This document shows positions 1-7,377 of a DNA stretch of 14,359 nucleotides, piece by piece; position 1 is the first letter of the stretch; the number at the start of each line of letters is the position of its first letter. The stretch covers positions 1 to 14,359 of the forward strand of contig JAKEHZ010000238.1 of NCBI GenBank assembly GCA_022614735.1, given 5' to 3'. The translations under genes and the position numbers were made by a program. The notes under the pieces are model-generated. The model worked only from the letters and a program-made list of their open reading frames with translations. It did not search any database and had not been told where the DNA came from. The stretch is from Acidobacteriota bacterium. Lineage in GTDB: Bacteria; Acidobacteriota; Blastocatellia; RBC074.

Positions 1-69
1 ACCAGACGTAACGAGTTGCTGGCCCTGGTCCAGCTCTATAAGGCTCTGGGTGGTGGTTGGCAGCAGTAA
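1..69 (+). CDS. 3' end of TolC/NodT-family outer-membrane efflux protein (partial)
   Basis: Frame 1 is open from the first base to the TAA at 67-69, giving 22 residues that end in LVQLYKALGGGW followed by QQ. This is the characteristic C-terminal signature of outer-membrane factor lipoproteins of RND efflux systems (TolC/NodT type), where the last helix ends in LYKALGGGW. The family forms trimeric channels spanning the outer membrane and periplasm that couple to RND pumps and membrane-fusion proteins. The rest of the gene lies upstream of the window. The identification rests on one short motif, so a chance match cannot be fully excluded. The same-strand nfu gene downstream has its own promoter-like sequence, so the two need not be co-transcribed. 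Confidence 0.62.
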   Translation, partial: TRRNELLALVQLYKALGGGWQQ

Positions 70-81
70 CTCCGGCAGAGG

Positions 82-110
82 TTTAGATAGTTGCTTTCAC
101 AAAGTATAAT
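82..110 (+). promoter_or_regulatory. Sigma-70-like promoter for the nfu gene
   Basis: There is a perfect -10 hexamer TATAAT at 105-110. A 4/6 match to the -35 box (TTTAGA, 82-87) lies 17 bp upstream. Predicted transcription would start near 117, just before the heptamer palindrome, giving a leader of about 100 nt to the nfu ATG. It was found by eye only; the perfect -10 and correct spacing are the support. Confidence 0.45.
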
Positions 111-111
111 G

Positions 112-126
112 ATCTCTATTAGAGAT
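112..126. promoter_or_regulatory. Operator-like 15-bp inverted repeat at the nfu transcription start
   Basis: ATCTCTATTAGAGAT is a perfect inverted repeat with 6-bp arms around ATT. It begins one base after the -10 box and covers the expected start site, a usual position for a repressor operator. It does not resemble the IscR or SufR consensus as I know them, so no regulator is named. Its last bases overlap the heptamer palindrome, so it could also be just part of that repeat structure. Confidence 0.25.
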
Positions 127-197
127 GCTAGATGCTAGATGCTAGATGCTAGGTAAGCGTCCTAGCATCTAGCATCTAGCATCTAGCATCTAGCATC
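123..197. repeat. Long palindrome of tandem GATGCTA heptamers
   Basis: Four tandem copies of GATGCTA (124-151) face five tandem copies of its complement TAGCATC (163-197). Arms 123-153 and 161-191 pair perfectly over 31 bp around a 7-nt loop (154-160). The hairpin would form in the nfu leader RNA and ends about 13 nt before the GAGGAG ribosome-binding site. It could terminate read-through from the efflux gene or stabilise the leader. There is no U-tract after it, so a classic intrinsic terminator is not supported. Confidence 0.9.
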
Positions 198-216
198 TAT
201 TACTGAGGAGAAGAAA

Positions 217-765
217 ATGCCCAAGATTACTGACATCGAATATACACCCAATCCGAACGCGGTGAAGTTCATTCTCAAAGAGCCGGTCACCAGCGGTGCG
301 TCACGTTCATTTCCGAACGCCGAAGCTGCGCATATAGACCCGCTGGCTGATGCTATTTTCAAGATCGGGAATGTGACATCGGTATTTTACATGGATCGCT
401 TCATCACAGTGAACAAAGAGGATGAGGTGAGCTGGGAAGATCTCTTGAAGAAGCTCGCCGAGCCGATCCGCTCAGCTCCGGCAGTCACTGACCTCCCGGC
501 GCAAGAAACCGACAAGCCTGCTTTCGTTCCGGGTGAAAACCCATTGCTTGATCGGATCAACGAGTTTTTCGATGAAAGGATTCGTCCGGGACTGGCCGGT
601 GACGGTGGCGGTTTGGAGATTATCGGGCTCGATGATAAAAGACTGCTGATTCGTTATCAGGGCGCGTGTGGAAGCTGTCCCAGTGCGATTGGCGGAACCC
701 TCATGGCGATTGAGCAAATGCTCAAAGAAGCTGTTGACCCTGAGATTGAATTGGTCTCCGTCTAA
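217..765 (+). CDS. Nfu-type iron-sulfur cluster carrier (Nfu_N + NifU C-terminal domain)
   Basis: This 182-residue cytoplasmic protein should bind a transient [4Fe-4S] cluster and deliver it to apo-enzymes. Residues about 3-88 match the Nfu/NifU N-terminal scaffold domain (motif YTPNPNAVKF at 10-19). After a Pro/Ala linker, residues about 108-182 form the NifU C-terminal domain with DGGGLE and the cluster-binding CGSC (Cys151, Cys154). The two-domain order is that of mitochondrial NFU1 and many bacterial Nfu proteins. It is not that of E. coli NfuA, whose N-terminus is A-type, so I give no symbol. The ATG at 217 is preceded by GAGGAG (205-210) at 6-nt spacing. No suf or isc genes are adjacent. 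The gene converges on the histidine kinase across a palindrome. Length and key residues look intact. Confidence 0.93.
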   Translation: MPKITDIEYTPNPNAVKFILKEPVTSGASRSFPNAEAAHIDPLADAIFKIGNVTSVFYMDRFITVNKEDEVSWEDLLKKLAEPIRSAPAVTDLPAQETDKPAFVPGENPLLDRINEFFDERIRPGLAGDGGGLEIIGLDDKRLLIRYQGACGSCPSAIGGTLMAIEQMLKEAVDPEIELVSV

Positions 766-766
766 T

Positions 767-844
767 GATTGCGGATTGCGGATTGCGGATTTGATAAATT
801 GAAGTTCCTATAAATCCGCAACCCGCAATCCGCAATCCGCAATC
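767..844. repeat. Heptamer palindrome (GATTGCG) between convergent genes, likely two-way terminator
   Basis: Three tandem GATTGCG copies (767-787) face a degenerate CGCAACC and three CGCAATC copies (817-844). Arms 767-792 and 812-837 pair over 26 bp with one mismatch, with a 19-nt loop. The element starts one base after the nfu stop and ends two bases before the stop of the kinase gene. It therefore fills the whole spacer between convergent genes and could end transcription from both sides. It has the same design as the 123-197 palindrome but an unrelated word. Confidence 0.85.
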
Positions 845-846
845 CC

Positions 847-2745
847 TTAGGCTGGCAGATAGACATTCACCGTAGTTCCTTTTCCTTCCTCGCTTTCGAC
901 TTCGATCTTCCCGCCGTGTTTTTTGACGATCTCCTGTGTAATCATCATCCCCAATCCGGTGCCATTACGTTTTGTTGTATAGAAAGCCTCAAAGAGCCGC
1001 CGCTTGGTTTCTGACGACATACCCACGCCATGATCAATGACACTGACGGCGATAGCGTCGTGTGAAATATTTAACTCGGGGATCGTGGTTGCCTCCAGTT
1101 TGGAAATAAAACGCGTTCGCAACTCGACCTGTCCATTTTGCGGCGAAGCTTCAACGGCGTTGATCAACAAATTGAGAAAGACCTTTCGGAGTTGTTGCGG
1201 GTCGAACTCTCCCTGCGGGGCCTCTTTTGAGAAATCGCGCTCGATGCAGATTCGCGATCGTTCGAGCCTGTCACTGGCCAGTTCGACAACTTCATCAAGG
1301 AGCATGTTCAAATCCGTCGGTTTGCGCTCCGGTTCGCGCGGGCGAGTGAGATAGCGCAAATCCATGATGATTGTCGAAAGATGGTCAACGCCGCGTTTAA
1401 GTCGCCCTATGGTGTGTTTGACATCCTCATCTTCGCCTATCTGCATCTCCAGCAGATCCAAGTTGAGTTTGACGGCGCCAAGAGGATTGTAGATTTCGTG
1501 CGCGACCTGGGCTGTGATCTGGCCGACGGCGCTCAGCGTGCGGCTGCGGCGCAATTCTTCGCGCACACGTTCGTCTTCAGTGACGTCGTCCATGACAATC
1601 ACACGACCGTTTGTCTTATTTCCGACCTTGAGCGGTGAAACGGAAACGTCAAAGAGGTTTGACCTCGGGTGACCGTTGTTTGATTTGACTTCGATGCGTT
1701 CGCGCTGTCGTTGACCGAAATCCTGTTTTTCAAGCATCTGTCCGACGAACGAAGCGATTTCGGGTGTCCGAGCGAGAGCCGCGCGATAGTCCTGCAACTT
1801 GAGCTCAGCATCCGTCACTTCGAACTGTTTGAGAAATGCCTGGTTGACTTCGAGCACCTCGCCTTCCTCGCTCAATACAACTATGGTATTGGACAGGCTG
1901 TCGAATACGGAACGCAATTGACCTCGAGCCTCCTGCTTGAGATGTACTTCCTGCTTGACCTGTTTGATATAGTTCTGCGTCAACCAGATGGTGAAGCCAA
2001 TGACGGCCAAACCCATGATCAAAGTAACCCAGTTGATACCGCTAAAGAAGATGGCAGCCTTGTTCTTTAGATCCTCGACAGCGACCTGCGATCCTTTTAA
2101 ACCGGAGACTATGGATTTCGATAATTCGTCCGCCGCGGCCTCAAGGTCGGCGCGTTGTTGAAAGAACCCTTCATCCAGACTGGTATTGGTTTCATTATTC
2201 GCAAAAGGATCCTTCGTTGAGATATCTTTAGCGTTATCACTGTTGGCATCCTTAATTTGCTGGGCGGATTCTGCCTTGTCGGATCGATCCCTTGCTTCCT
2301 CCTCTTCCTTTCTAAGCACTTTCCAGAATTCCTCAGTGACTGATTCGAGCTTACGCCAGGCGAGAATTTCTGCATCAGGCAACCCCCCTTCGTTCGCTGC
2401 CCACAGTTTCCTTCCTTCTCCGAGCCGCTTCTCAAGCGTGTGTTTGGCCTTATTGAGGTTGACCTTATAGGCAGGGCCAGGAAAGATGAGACCTTTAGAT
2501 GCACGATAGAGCCTCACCTGCGCAACCGTGTTCGCAGCGGCCTGGCGAATTTCAATTGCGACCTCAAACCGCGTAAAGTAAGCTTGGGTGTTCTCCTCCG
2601 ATTTCAGGCGGATCTCTTCGAATTTTCTCTGGCCGAGTCCGCCACTGTACAAAATAAGAATCACCAATGCTGTGAAGCAAATTGCCAAGGCTACCGGGAT
2701 GAATCCGAGTTTAATCTCGCCCATTTTGTGGAACAGATTTCTCAT
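847..2745 (-). CDS. Membrane-bound PAS-containing sensor histidine kinase
   Basis: This 632-residue inner-membrane kinase would autophosphorylate on His416 and pass the phosphate to a response regulator. A transmembrane helix at about 13-33 is followed by a periplasmic region of about 195 residues. That region carries a charged, low-complexity stretch at about 144-195. A second helix lies at about 235-256. A PAS domain follows (about 277-390), then HisKA with HEIYNP (His416), then HATPase_c with N-box Asn525/Asn529, G1 DHGVGM (571-576), F-box LFEAFYTTK (585-593) and G2 GTGLGM (595-600). All catalytic boxes are present. Tyr at H+3 is less usual than Arg or Lys. The start ATG has only a weak GAAAG upstream; M8 is an alternative. 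It follows the GGDEF gene on the same strand with a gap of about 68 bp. No response regulator is in the window, and the ligand is unknown. Confidence 0.93.
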   Translation of the reverse strand: MRNLFHKMGEIKLGFIPVALAICFTALVILILYSGGLGQRKFEEIRLKSEENTQAYFTRFEVAIEIRQAAANTVAQVRLYRASKGLIFPGPAYKVNLNKAKHTLEKRLGEGRKLWAANEGGLPDAEILAWRKLESVTEEFWKVLRKEEEEARDRSDKAESAQQIKDANSDNAKDISTKDPFANNETNTSLDEGFFQQRADLEAAADELSKSIVSGLKGSQVAVEDLKNKAAIFFSGINWVTLIMGLAVIGFTIWLTQNYIKQVKQEVHLKQEARGQLRSVFDSLSNTIVVLSEEGEVLEVNQAFLKQFEVTDAELKLQDYRAALARTPEIASFVGQMLEKQDFGQRQRERIEVKSNNGHPRSNLFDVSVSPLKVGNKTNGRVIVMDDVTEDERVREELRRSRTLSAVGQITAQVAHEIYNPLGAVKLNLDLLEMQIGEDEDVKHTIGRLKRGVDHLSTIIMDLRYLTRPREPERKPTDLNMLLDEVVELASDRLERSRICIERDFSKEAPQGEFDPQQLRKVFLNLLINAVEASPQNGQVELRTRFISKLEATTIPELNISHDAIAVSVIDHGVGMSSETKRRLFEAFYTTKRNGTGLGMMITQEIVKKHGGKIEVESEEGKGTTVNVYLPA

Positions 2746-2768
2746 CTTTCATGACTCTTTTCAGTGAT

Positions 2769-2794
2769 ACTGCATCATTGTGCAACGATGCAGT
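2769..2794. other. Intergenic hairpin between the cyclase and kinase genes
   Basis: ACTGCATC (2769-2776) pairs with GATGCAGT (2787-2794). After one mismatch, TTG pairs with CAA, leaving a small loop. In the minus-strand transcript it lies between the GGDEF stop and the kinase start. No T-run follows it in that direction, so it is more likely an RNA processing or stabilising hairpin, or a protein site, than a full terminator. Confidence 0.45.
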
Positions 2795-2813
2795 GAAAAA
2801 TGTTTTTAACGCT

Positions 2814-3599
2814 TCACGATTTCTCAATGAGGAGGCGATGATGCTCTTTTTTGCAAACGTAAAGCCGCCTGTCGGCCACGCAGATCAATTCATCTGCTTC
2901 GATCGCATCAACCGGAAGAGACGCAACGCCCCAACTGATACCGATGTGACCGTCAAATTGAGCTGCATCACAGCGTTCTCTAAAACTCATTTCTATTCGA
3001 TATACCAGACTCTGCATCGCATCACCCGAAGTCTCCGGGCAGACAGCTGCGAATTCGTCGCCACCATAACGGAATGGCGCATCGCTCTGACGAAGCGATG
3101 ATTGCAAAATGTTCGCAACCTGTAACAAAACCCGATCGCCCGCAGGATGACCGAACTGATCGTTGACCGATTTGAATCGGTCGATGTCAAAAAACGCGAC
3201 CGATAGTTCGCGATGATAACGGCGAGCGCGTTCGACCTCATCGCGCAAGCGCCGATCAAATGCCGCACGATTGGGTAACATCGTCAGGGGATCACGCTGA
3301 GCCTGTTCTGCGACTGATTGAACACGATGCTCGATAAAACTCCTGATTACTGCAGTAAGATAATTGTCCAACTCTGCATTCAATTGCGAATGAAGCTCGA
3401 TCAATTGTTCATCGATCAATTGATCGGAGTATAGTTTTACTCTTTCTGCGATCGATTTGCGCAGCAGTTTGAACTCCCTGAAGAGCAGATCGAGATCATC
3501 CCAACTTGCATGTGATCGAAGCCGGTGGTCAAGTGCCTGGAGCCACTCCCGTTGCTCCAGCATAACCCGTAGGAAATTCTGATCGGTTAAGACTGACAT
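2814..3599 (-). CDS. Diguanylate cyclase (GGDEF domain)
   Basis: The protein makes cyclic di-GMP from two GTP. Counting from the ATG at 3599 it has 261 residues. Residues about 1-90 are helical, without a recognisable sensor domain or membrane helix, so it is probably cytoplasmic. Residues about 100-255 are the GGDEF domain, with DPLTMLPNR at its start, FFDIDRFK for metal and substrate, and the intact active site RYGGDEF (GGDEF at 179-183). RQSD (170-173) lies five residues before GGDEF and fits the RxxD inhibitory I-site, so product inhibition is likely. An in-frame GTG at 3614 would add five residues. I prefer ATG 3599 because GAAAGAG sits 6 nt upstream of it. The gene is transcribed towards the histidine kinase and may be its operon partner. 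Confidence 0.94.
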   Translation of the reverse strand: MSVLTDQNFLRVMLEQREWLQALDHRLRSHASWDDLDLLFREFKLLRKSIAERVKLYSDQLIDEQLIELHSQLNAELDNYLTAVIRSFIEHRVQSVAEQAQRDPLTMLPNRAAFDRRLRDEVERARRYHRELSVAFFDIDRFKSVNDQFGHPAGDRVLLQVANILQSSLRQSDAPFRYGGDEFAAVCPETSGDAMQSLVYRIEMSFRERCDAAQFDGHIGISWGVASLPVDAIEADELICVADRRLYVCKKEHHRLLIEKS

Positions 3600-3653
3600 A
3601 ACGGTCTCTTTCACACTTGCCTAAGCTTGAAAGTGGGATGTGGTTTTCGCCTC

Positions 3654-3681
3654 TTGGATTCTTCAGGGGCGCAAATATTAT
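3654..3681 (+). promoter_or_regulatory. Sigma-70-like promoter for the TM2-domain gene
   Basis: TTGGAT (3654-3659), a 16-bp spacer and TATTAT (3676-3681) give a reasonable plus-strand promoter about 90 nt before the start codon at 3778. Its -10 overlaps that of the opposing promoter. Assigned by eye. Confidence 0.35.
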
Positions 3682-3705
3682 AGTCTCATGAGTGCTGGAT
3701 GTGAC
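3677..3705 (-). promoter_or_regulatory. Sigma-70-like promoter for the cyclase-kinase pair
   Basis: Reading the minus strand, GTCACA (3705-3700, 4/6 match to -35), a 17-bp spacer and a perfect TATAAT (3682-3677) point towards the GGDEF start at 3599. The -10 shares bases with the plus-strand -10, so the two promoters would compete for polymerase. Confidence 0.38.
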
Positions 3706-3777
3706 AGCAGGCAGAAATATTTCGGAATCCTTATTAGGCCGTTCTTCGTATCATTACACCGGAGGCAGTGGAAGTAT

Positions 3778-3999
3778 ATGAAAAATCCTGGCACGGCAGC
3801 AGTCTTGAGTTTCTTTATACCGGGCGTCGGGCAGATCTATAACGGCACGATCTGGCGCGGAATTTTCTGGTTGATCATTACACCGGGTTTTTGGATCGGC
3901 ACCGGCGGAATGCTCGGCTGGGTTTGCCATCTCATCGCGGCCTTCACAGCCTATACTTACGCAAAGAATCGTGCTGATCAAATTTTACAAGCGCGTTAA
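3778..3999 (+). CDS. Small TM2-domain membrane protein
   Basis: This is a 73-residue protein with two hydrophobic segments (about 6-24 and 28-60) that carries the TM2-family pattern: a KNPG start, then AVLSFFIPGVGQIYNG and a downstream W-G-IFW. TM2 proteins are short two-helix inner-membrane proteins whose biochemical role is mostly unknown. The frame is open upstream to 3640. However, the family normally begins just before the first helix, the preceding residues look non-coding, and the ATG at 3778 has GGAGG at 3761-3765 and a purine-rich stretch nearer, so I use 3778. The plus-strand promoter-like sequence at 3654-3681 also lies downstream of 3640. The stop codon forms the first base pair of the 3999-4076 palindrome. 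Confidence 0.85.
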   Translation: MKNPGTAAVLSFFIPGVGQIYNGTIWRGIFWLIITPGFWIGTGGMLGWVCHLIAAFTAYTYAKNRADQILQAR

Positions 4000-4076
4000 A
4001 AATTAACCGCCAAGACGCCAAGAACGCCAAGAACGATAAAAAACTTGGCGTCCTTGGCGTCTTGGCGGTTAATTTT
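3999..4076. terminator. Shared two-way terminator-like palindrome of CGCCAAGA words
   Basis: Arms 3999-4031 and 4044-4076 pair over 33 bp with a single mismatch around a 12-nt loop. Each arm consists of 8-9-nt tandem words (CGCCAAGA, CGCCAAGAA). The outer end of the stem is AAAATT/AATTTT, so a transcript in either direction ends in a short U-rich stretch. It lies exactly between the convergent TM2 and Asp-box genes and includes bases of both stop codons. This makes a bidirectional terminator the simplest reading. Similar CTTGGCG-type spacer repeats are, from memory, common in environmental bacterial genomes. Confidence 0.75.
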
Positions 4077-7000
4077 AACGAGGCATCTCAATCGCCTTGC
4101 CAACGACCACTATCGGAGCATTGTTCTTCCTCAATGTCTCGTTCAACTTCGGCATCTGCTCATTCAAGAACTTGTTGACTTCGGGCATCTTCGCTTGAAA
4201 TTCCGGTTGTAACTCGTCGTAAAATTCTTTTTGCGCAAACGTCGGCGCCGCGTTCACACCTTGAATTGAGGAGAAGAGCGAAGAAAGTTTTTCGCTCAAT
4301 TGCGAGGCGCCGCGATAACCTAGCCCCTCCTGCTGTGGACCGGCCAATTTGCCGATGAGCGCATCGGTCTGCTTCAACTGATCGCTGACTGCGCTCGATA
4401 AATCTTTCAGAACGTTTGGCGGAGCGTCAGGCATCTTTTCTTTGATGGTCTTATCAATTTGCTGCAATTGCTCTTTGATGCCGTCGAGCGAACGCAGGGC
4501 TGTGTTCGTTGTCGATATCATCTCACGCAACTTCATTGAAAAATCGAACTGCGTTTGCAGATCAGCCGCAGTTACCTGCACGGTCGGATCAACGCTCACC
4601 CTGACTTTTTTCTCCTGCGATTTGTCACCGATGATCAGTTTGACTGTGTAGGTACCAGGTATCACCGCCGGGCCACGCGGTCCGCCCCCGAACAGCCGGG
4701 ATTGCGCCTCCTGCTCAGGTGTAGGTGGGCGGCGTATTTTCGGCCCTTCGTGAGCCAGATCCCACGACGCGCGATTGAAGCCTTTCTCCTGAGGAATCTG
4801 TGGAAGTTCACGGATGACCTTTCCGCTCGGGTCAAGGATTTGAATCTTTGCAGGTGTTTTCGCATCGGGTTTATCTTTGAGATAGTAGGTGATCAGGGCG
4901 CCACTCGGCGGATTCGGCCCGGCGAAGACTTTGTCACCGACGCCATAACGCGTGAAGCGTGTTGTGAATCGCAGCGCCGGACGGAGGTCGAACAACGTCG
5001 CGTCTCGATTGGCCACGTCCGCATTCATTTGCTGAATCGGGGTCGCGTCATCGAAGATCCAGAAGCTGCGCCCGTGAGTTCCGAGGATCAAATCATTCTC
5101 GCGCGGATGCACGACGATGTCGTGAACCGCAACGCGCGGTAGATTCATCAAGCCAAGCTCGATCCAGTTATTGCCGTTATCGTAAGTCGCGAAAAGGCCA
5201 AGCTCGGTCCCGGCGTAAATCAGATTGGTGTTCTTGGGGTCTTCTTTCAAAACGTGAACATAAGCCCTGGCCGGGAGATTGCCACTGATGTTCGTCCACG
5301 TCTTGCCGCCGTCAGCGGTTTTATAAATATAAGGTTTGAAATCATCGAGCATGTGGCGATCGAACGAGACATAAGCCACCTCTGCGCTGGTGATCGAAGG
5401 CTCCACATGTGAGACGGGTGAAAAAGGCGAAAGTCCAGTGATGCTCTTCGTCAGATTCGTCCAGTTTTTACCGCCATTGGTTGTCAATTGAAGGTTGCCG
5501 TCATCGCTGCCGGCCCAGATCATTCCGGGTTTCACCGGCGATTCGTTGAGACTGATGATCGTGCAGTGATATTCCGCTGTCGTGTTTTCAGGCGCCACGG
5601 GGCCCCCGGCCTCTCTCAATTTTTCCGGGTCGTTGGTGGTCAGGTCAGGGCTGATCTTCTCCCAGGTCTTGCCGAAGTCAGTAGATTTGAAGACTATATT
5701 TCCACCCAGATAAACCGTGGTCTTGTGATGCGGCGAAAAGACCAGCGGCGAATTCCAATTGAATCGATGCTTCTGATTCGACGCAGCTCCGCCGCTACCG
5801 CCAACCCACGGCTTGACAAGTTGCTGCTCGCGCGTCCGCATATCTGTGCGCATGAGATTCCCGCCCTGTGACAGGGATAAGTATATTTCGGGGTCGTCAG
5901 GATGGTTGATTATCTTGAAGCCGTCGCCAAAGCTCACCATCCGCCAATCGTCGTTGAGAATGCCGGCCGGCTCACGATTGCGGCTGGGTCCCGTCCAGCT
6001 TCCGTTGTCCTGCATTCCTCCCATTACCCAGTAGAATGGCTGGCGGTTATCGGCGTAAACGTGATAGGGCTGTCCGATGGGCAGGTTGTTGACATATTCC
6101 CACGACTCGCCCTGATCGTAGGAGACCGCTATGCCGCCATCCTGACCACTCCAGAGTCGCTTCGGATTGGTGGGATCAATCCAGAGCGCGTGATAGTCAA
6201 TGTGAATGCGTGGTGCGATCGAGCGATAAGTTCGTCCGCCGTCTATCGAAGCGTAGAGGGTCGAAGCGACAGCATAGACGCGATTTTCATTTTGCGGATC
6301 AACACGCAGATCGGTGTAATAAAATCCACGTGAAACTATATTGGCCTGCCGGGACATCAATCGAAACGTGTCACCCTTGTCATCGGAGCGATACATGATG
6401 CCCTCTTTGGCCTCGGCTATGATGTAAACAATGTTCGGGTTGCTCGGAGCGACTTTTACGCCGATGCGTCCCATGAGCTTGGGCAAACCGTTGGTCAACT
6501 TCGTCCACGTCAGCCCGCCGTCAATCGATCTGAAAACACCGCCCTTTTCGCTGCCGCTGATGAAAGTCCATGGTTTGCGCTCGAAACGCCACATCGAGGC
6601 GTAGAGGATATTGGGATTTTTCGTATCAATGTCCAGATCGCACGCACCGTGTTCTGCATCGAGATACAATGTTTTCTGCCAGGTCTTTCCGCCATCGGAT
6701 GTCATAAACACTCCGCGCTCTTCGTTCGGCCCGAATGCGTGGCCGATAGCCGCAACGTAAACGACATTAGGATTCTGCGGGTGGATAATGATGCGCGAGA
6801 TATGCATCGTTTCTCTCAATCCCAGATGCTGCCAGGTCTTTCCGCCATCGGTAGATTTGTAGATGCCGTCCCCGAATGAGACGCTGTTGCGCGTGTTAGC
6901 TTCACCGGTGCCAACCCAGACCACATCAGGATTGTTGGGTTCGAGAGCAATGTCACCAATCGAGAGTGTACCTTGTCGTTCAAATATTGGTTTCCATGTG

Positions 7001-7272
7001 ATGCCGCCGTTGACAGTCTTCCATAACCCTCCGGAAGCTGAAGCGGCATAGACGATGCTGGGATCACCAGGAACACCCTCGACATCGGACATGCGTCCGT
7101 CGAAGATCGCGGGGCCGATACTGCGCCATTCGAGGCGTTCAAATGTCTTTGAATCAATTGCGCCGTTGGCACCGTAAGATCCAGTTGTTGAATCGTTTTG
7201 AGCGGGGGTGCTGACACTTGAAATCAGCAGCAGAGTCAGGATTGAAATTAAAAGTAGCTTTGATTGAGACAC
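4075..7272 (-). CDS. Secreted Asp-box/VPS10-like repeat protein
   Basis: This is a 1065-residue exported protein. A signal peptide (Lys5, hydrophobic core 6-20, likely cleavage after TPA near 24) precedes a long beta-propeller region with at least eleven Asp-box/BNR motifs of the S-x-D-x-G-x-T-W type. They begin near residues 86, 140, 191, 249, 296, 342, 384, 530, 597, 652 and 696. The GTHGRSFWIFDD motif (731-742) closes the propeller, as in bacterial proteins labelled VPS10/sortilin-like or 'glycosyl hydrolase'. An Ig-like segment follows (about 795-895, with PGTYTVKL). A helical tail covers about 900-1050. The family's function is not established; sialidase-like catalytic residues cannot be claimed from repeats alone. 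The start is GTG with a near-perfect AGGAGGTGA upstream. It is divergent from the fuconate dehydratase gene. Confidence 0.87.
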   Translation of the reverse strand: MSQSKLLLISILTLLLISSVSTPAQNDSTTGSYGANGAIDSKTFERLEWRSIGPAIFDGRMSDVEGVPGDPSIVYAASASGGLWKTVNGGITWKPIFERQGTLSIGDIALEPNNPDVVWVGTGEANTRNSVSFGDGIYKSTDGGKTWQHLGLRETMHISRIIIHPQNPNVVYVAAIGHAFGPNEERGVFMTSDGGKTWQKTLYLDAEHGACDLDIDTKNPNILYASMWRFERKPWTFISGSEKGGVFRSIDGGLTWTKLTNGLPKLMGRIGVKVAPSNPNIVYIIAEAKEGIMYRSDDKGDTFRLMSRQANIVSRGFYYTDLRVDPQNENRVYAVASTLYASIDGGRTYRSIAPRIHIDYHALWIDPTNPKRLWSGQDGGIAVSYDQGESWEYVNNLPIGQPYHVYADNRQPFYWVMGGMQDNGSWTGPSRNREPAGILNDDWRMVSFGDGFKIINHPDDPEIYLSLSQGGNLMRTDMRTREQQLVKPWVGGSGGAASNQKHRFNWNSPLVFSPHHKTTVYLGGNIVFKSTDFGKTWEKISPDLTTNDPEKLREAGGPVAPENTTAEYHCTIISLNESPVKPGMIWAGSDDGNLQLTTNGGKNWTNLTKSITGLSPFSPVSHVEPSITSAEVAYVSFDRHMLDDFKPYIYKTADGGKTWTNISGNLPARAYVHVLKEDPKNTNLIYAGTELGLFATYDNGNNWIELGLMNLPRVAVHDIVVHPRENDLILGTHGRSFWIFDDATPIQQMNADVANRDATLFDLRPALRFTTRFTRYGVGDKVFAGPNPPSGALITYYLKDKPDAKTPAKIQILDPSGKVIRELPQIPQEKGFNRASWDLAHEGPKIRRPPTPEQEAQSRLFGGGPRGPAVIPGTYTVKLIIGDKSQEKKVRVSVDPTVQVTAADLQTQFDFSMKLREMISTTNTALRSLDGIKEQLQQIDKTIKEKMPDAPPNVLKDLSSAVSDQLKQTDALIGKLAGPQQEGLGYRGASQLSEKLSSLFSSIQGVNAAPTFAQKEFYDELQPEFQAKMPEVNKFLNEQMPKLNETLRKNNAPIVVVGKAIEMPR

Positions 7273-7275
7273 GAC

Positions 7276-7284
7276 TCACCTCCT
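7276..7284 (-). promoter_or_regulatory. Strong Shine-Dalgarno that fixes the GTG start
   Basis: On the minus strand AGGAGGTGA stands just before GTC and the GTG start (7272-7270), so the AGGAGG core is 6 nt away. It is close to the full anti-SD complement and explains the use of a GTG start. It suggests high translation of the Asp-box protein. Confidence 0.8.
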
Positions 7285-7348
7285 GAATTTTCTGACGAAT
7301 CGGAAGAACGCTGAGCAAAAGACTTTTAGCGAGGCTTGCCCTCGCGCC

Positions 7349-7377
7349 TTGACGAATGAAGATGTTGAATCTACTCT
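7349..7377 (+). promoter_or_regulatory. Promoter-like sequence for the fuconate dehydratase gene
   Basis: TTGACG (7349-7354), a 17-bp spacer and TACTCT (7372-7377) form a plausible sigma-70 promoter about 45 bp before the ATG at 7422. It covers the upstream in-frame ATG at 7356, which argues against that start. Confidence 0.4.

Noticed and set aside
123..197. CRISPR array
   Set aside because: Repeats are 7 nt, directly adjacent with no spacers and face each other as an inverted pair; no cas gene is present.
2769..2794. Intrinsic terminator separating the cyclase and kinase genes
   Set aside because: The stem is good but no T-run follows it in the direction of transcription, so I list it only as a hairpin.
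3640..3777. N-terminal extension of the TM2 protein by 46 residues
   Set aside because: The extension does not look like a TM2 N-terminus and overlaps the promoter-like sequence; the ATG at 3778 has GGAGG upstream.
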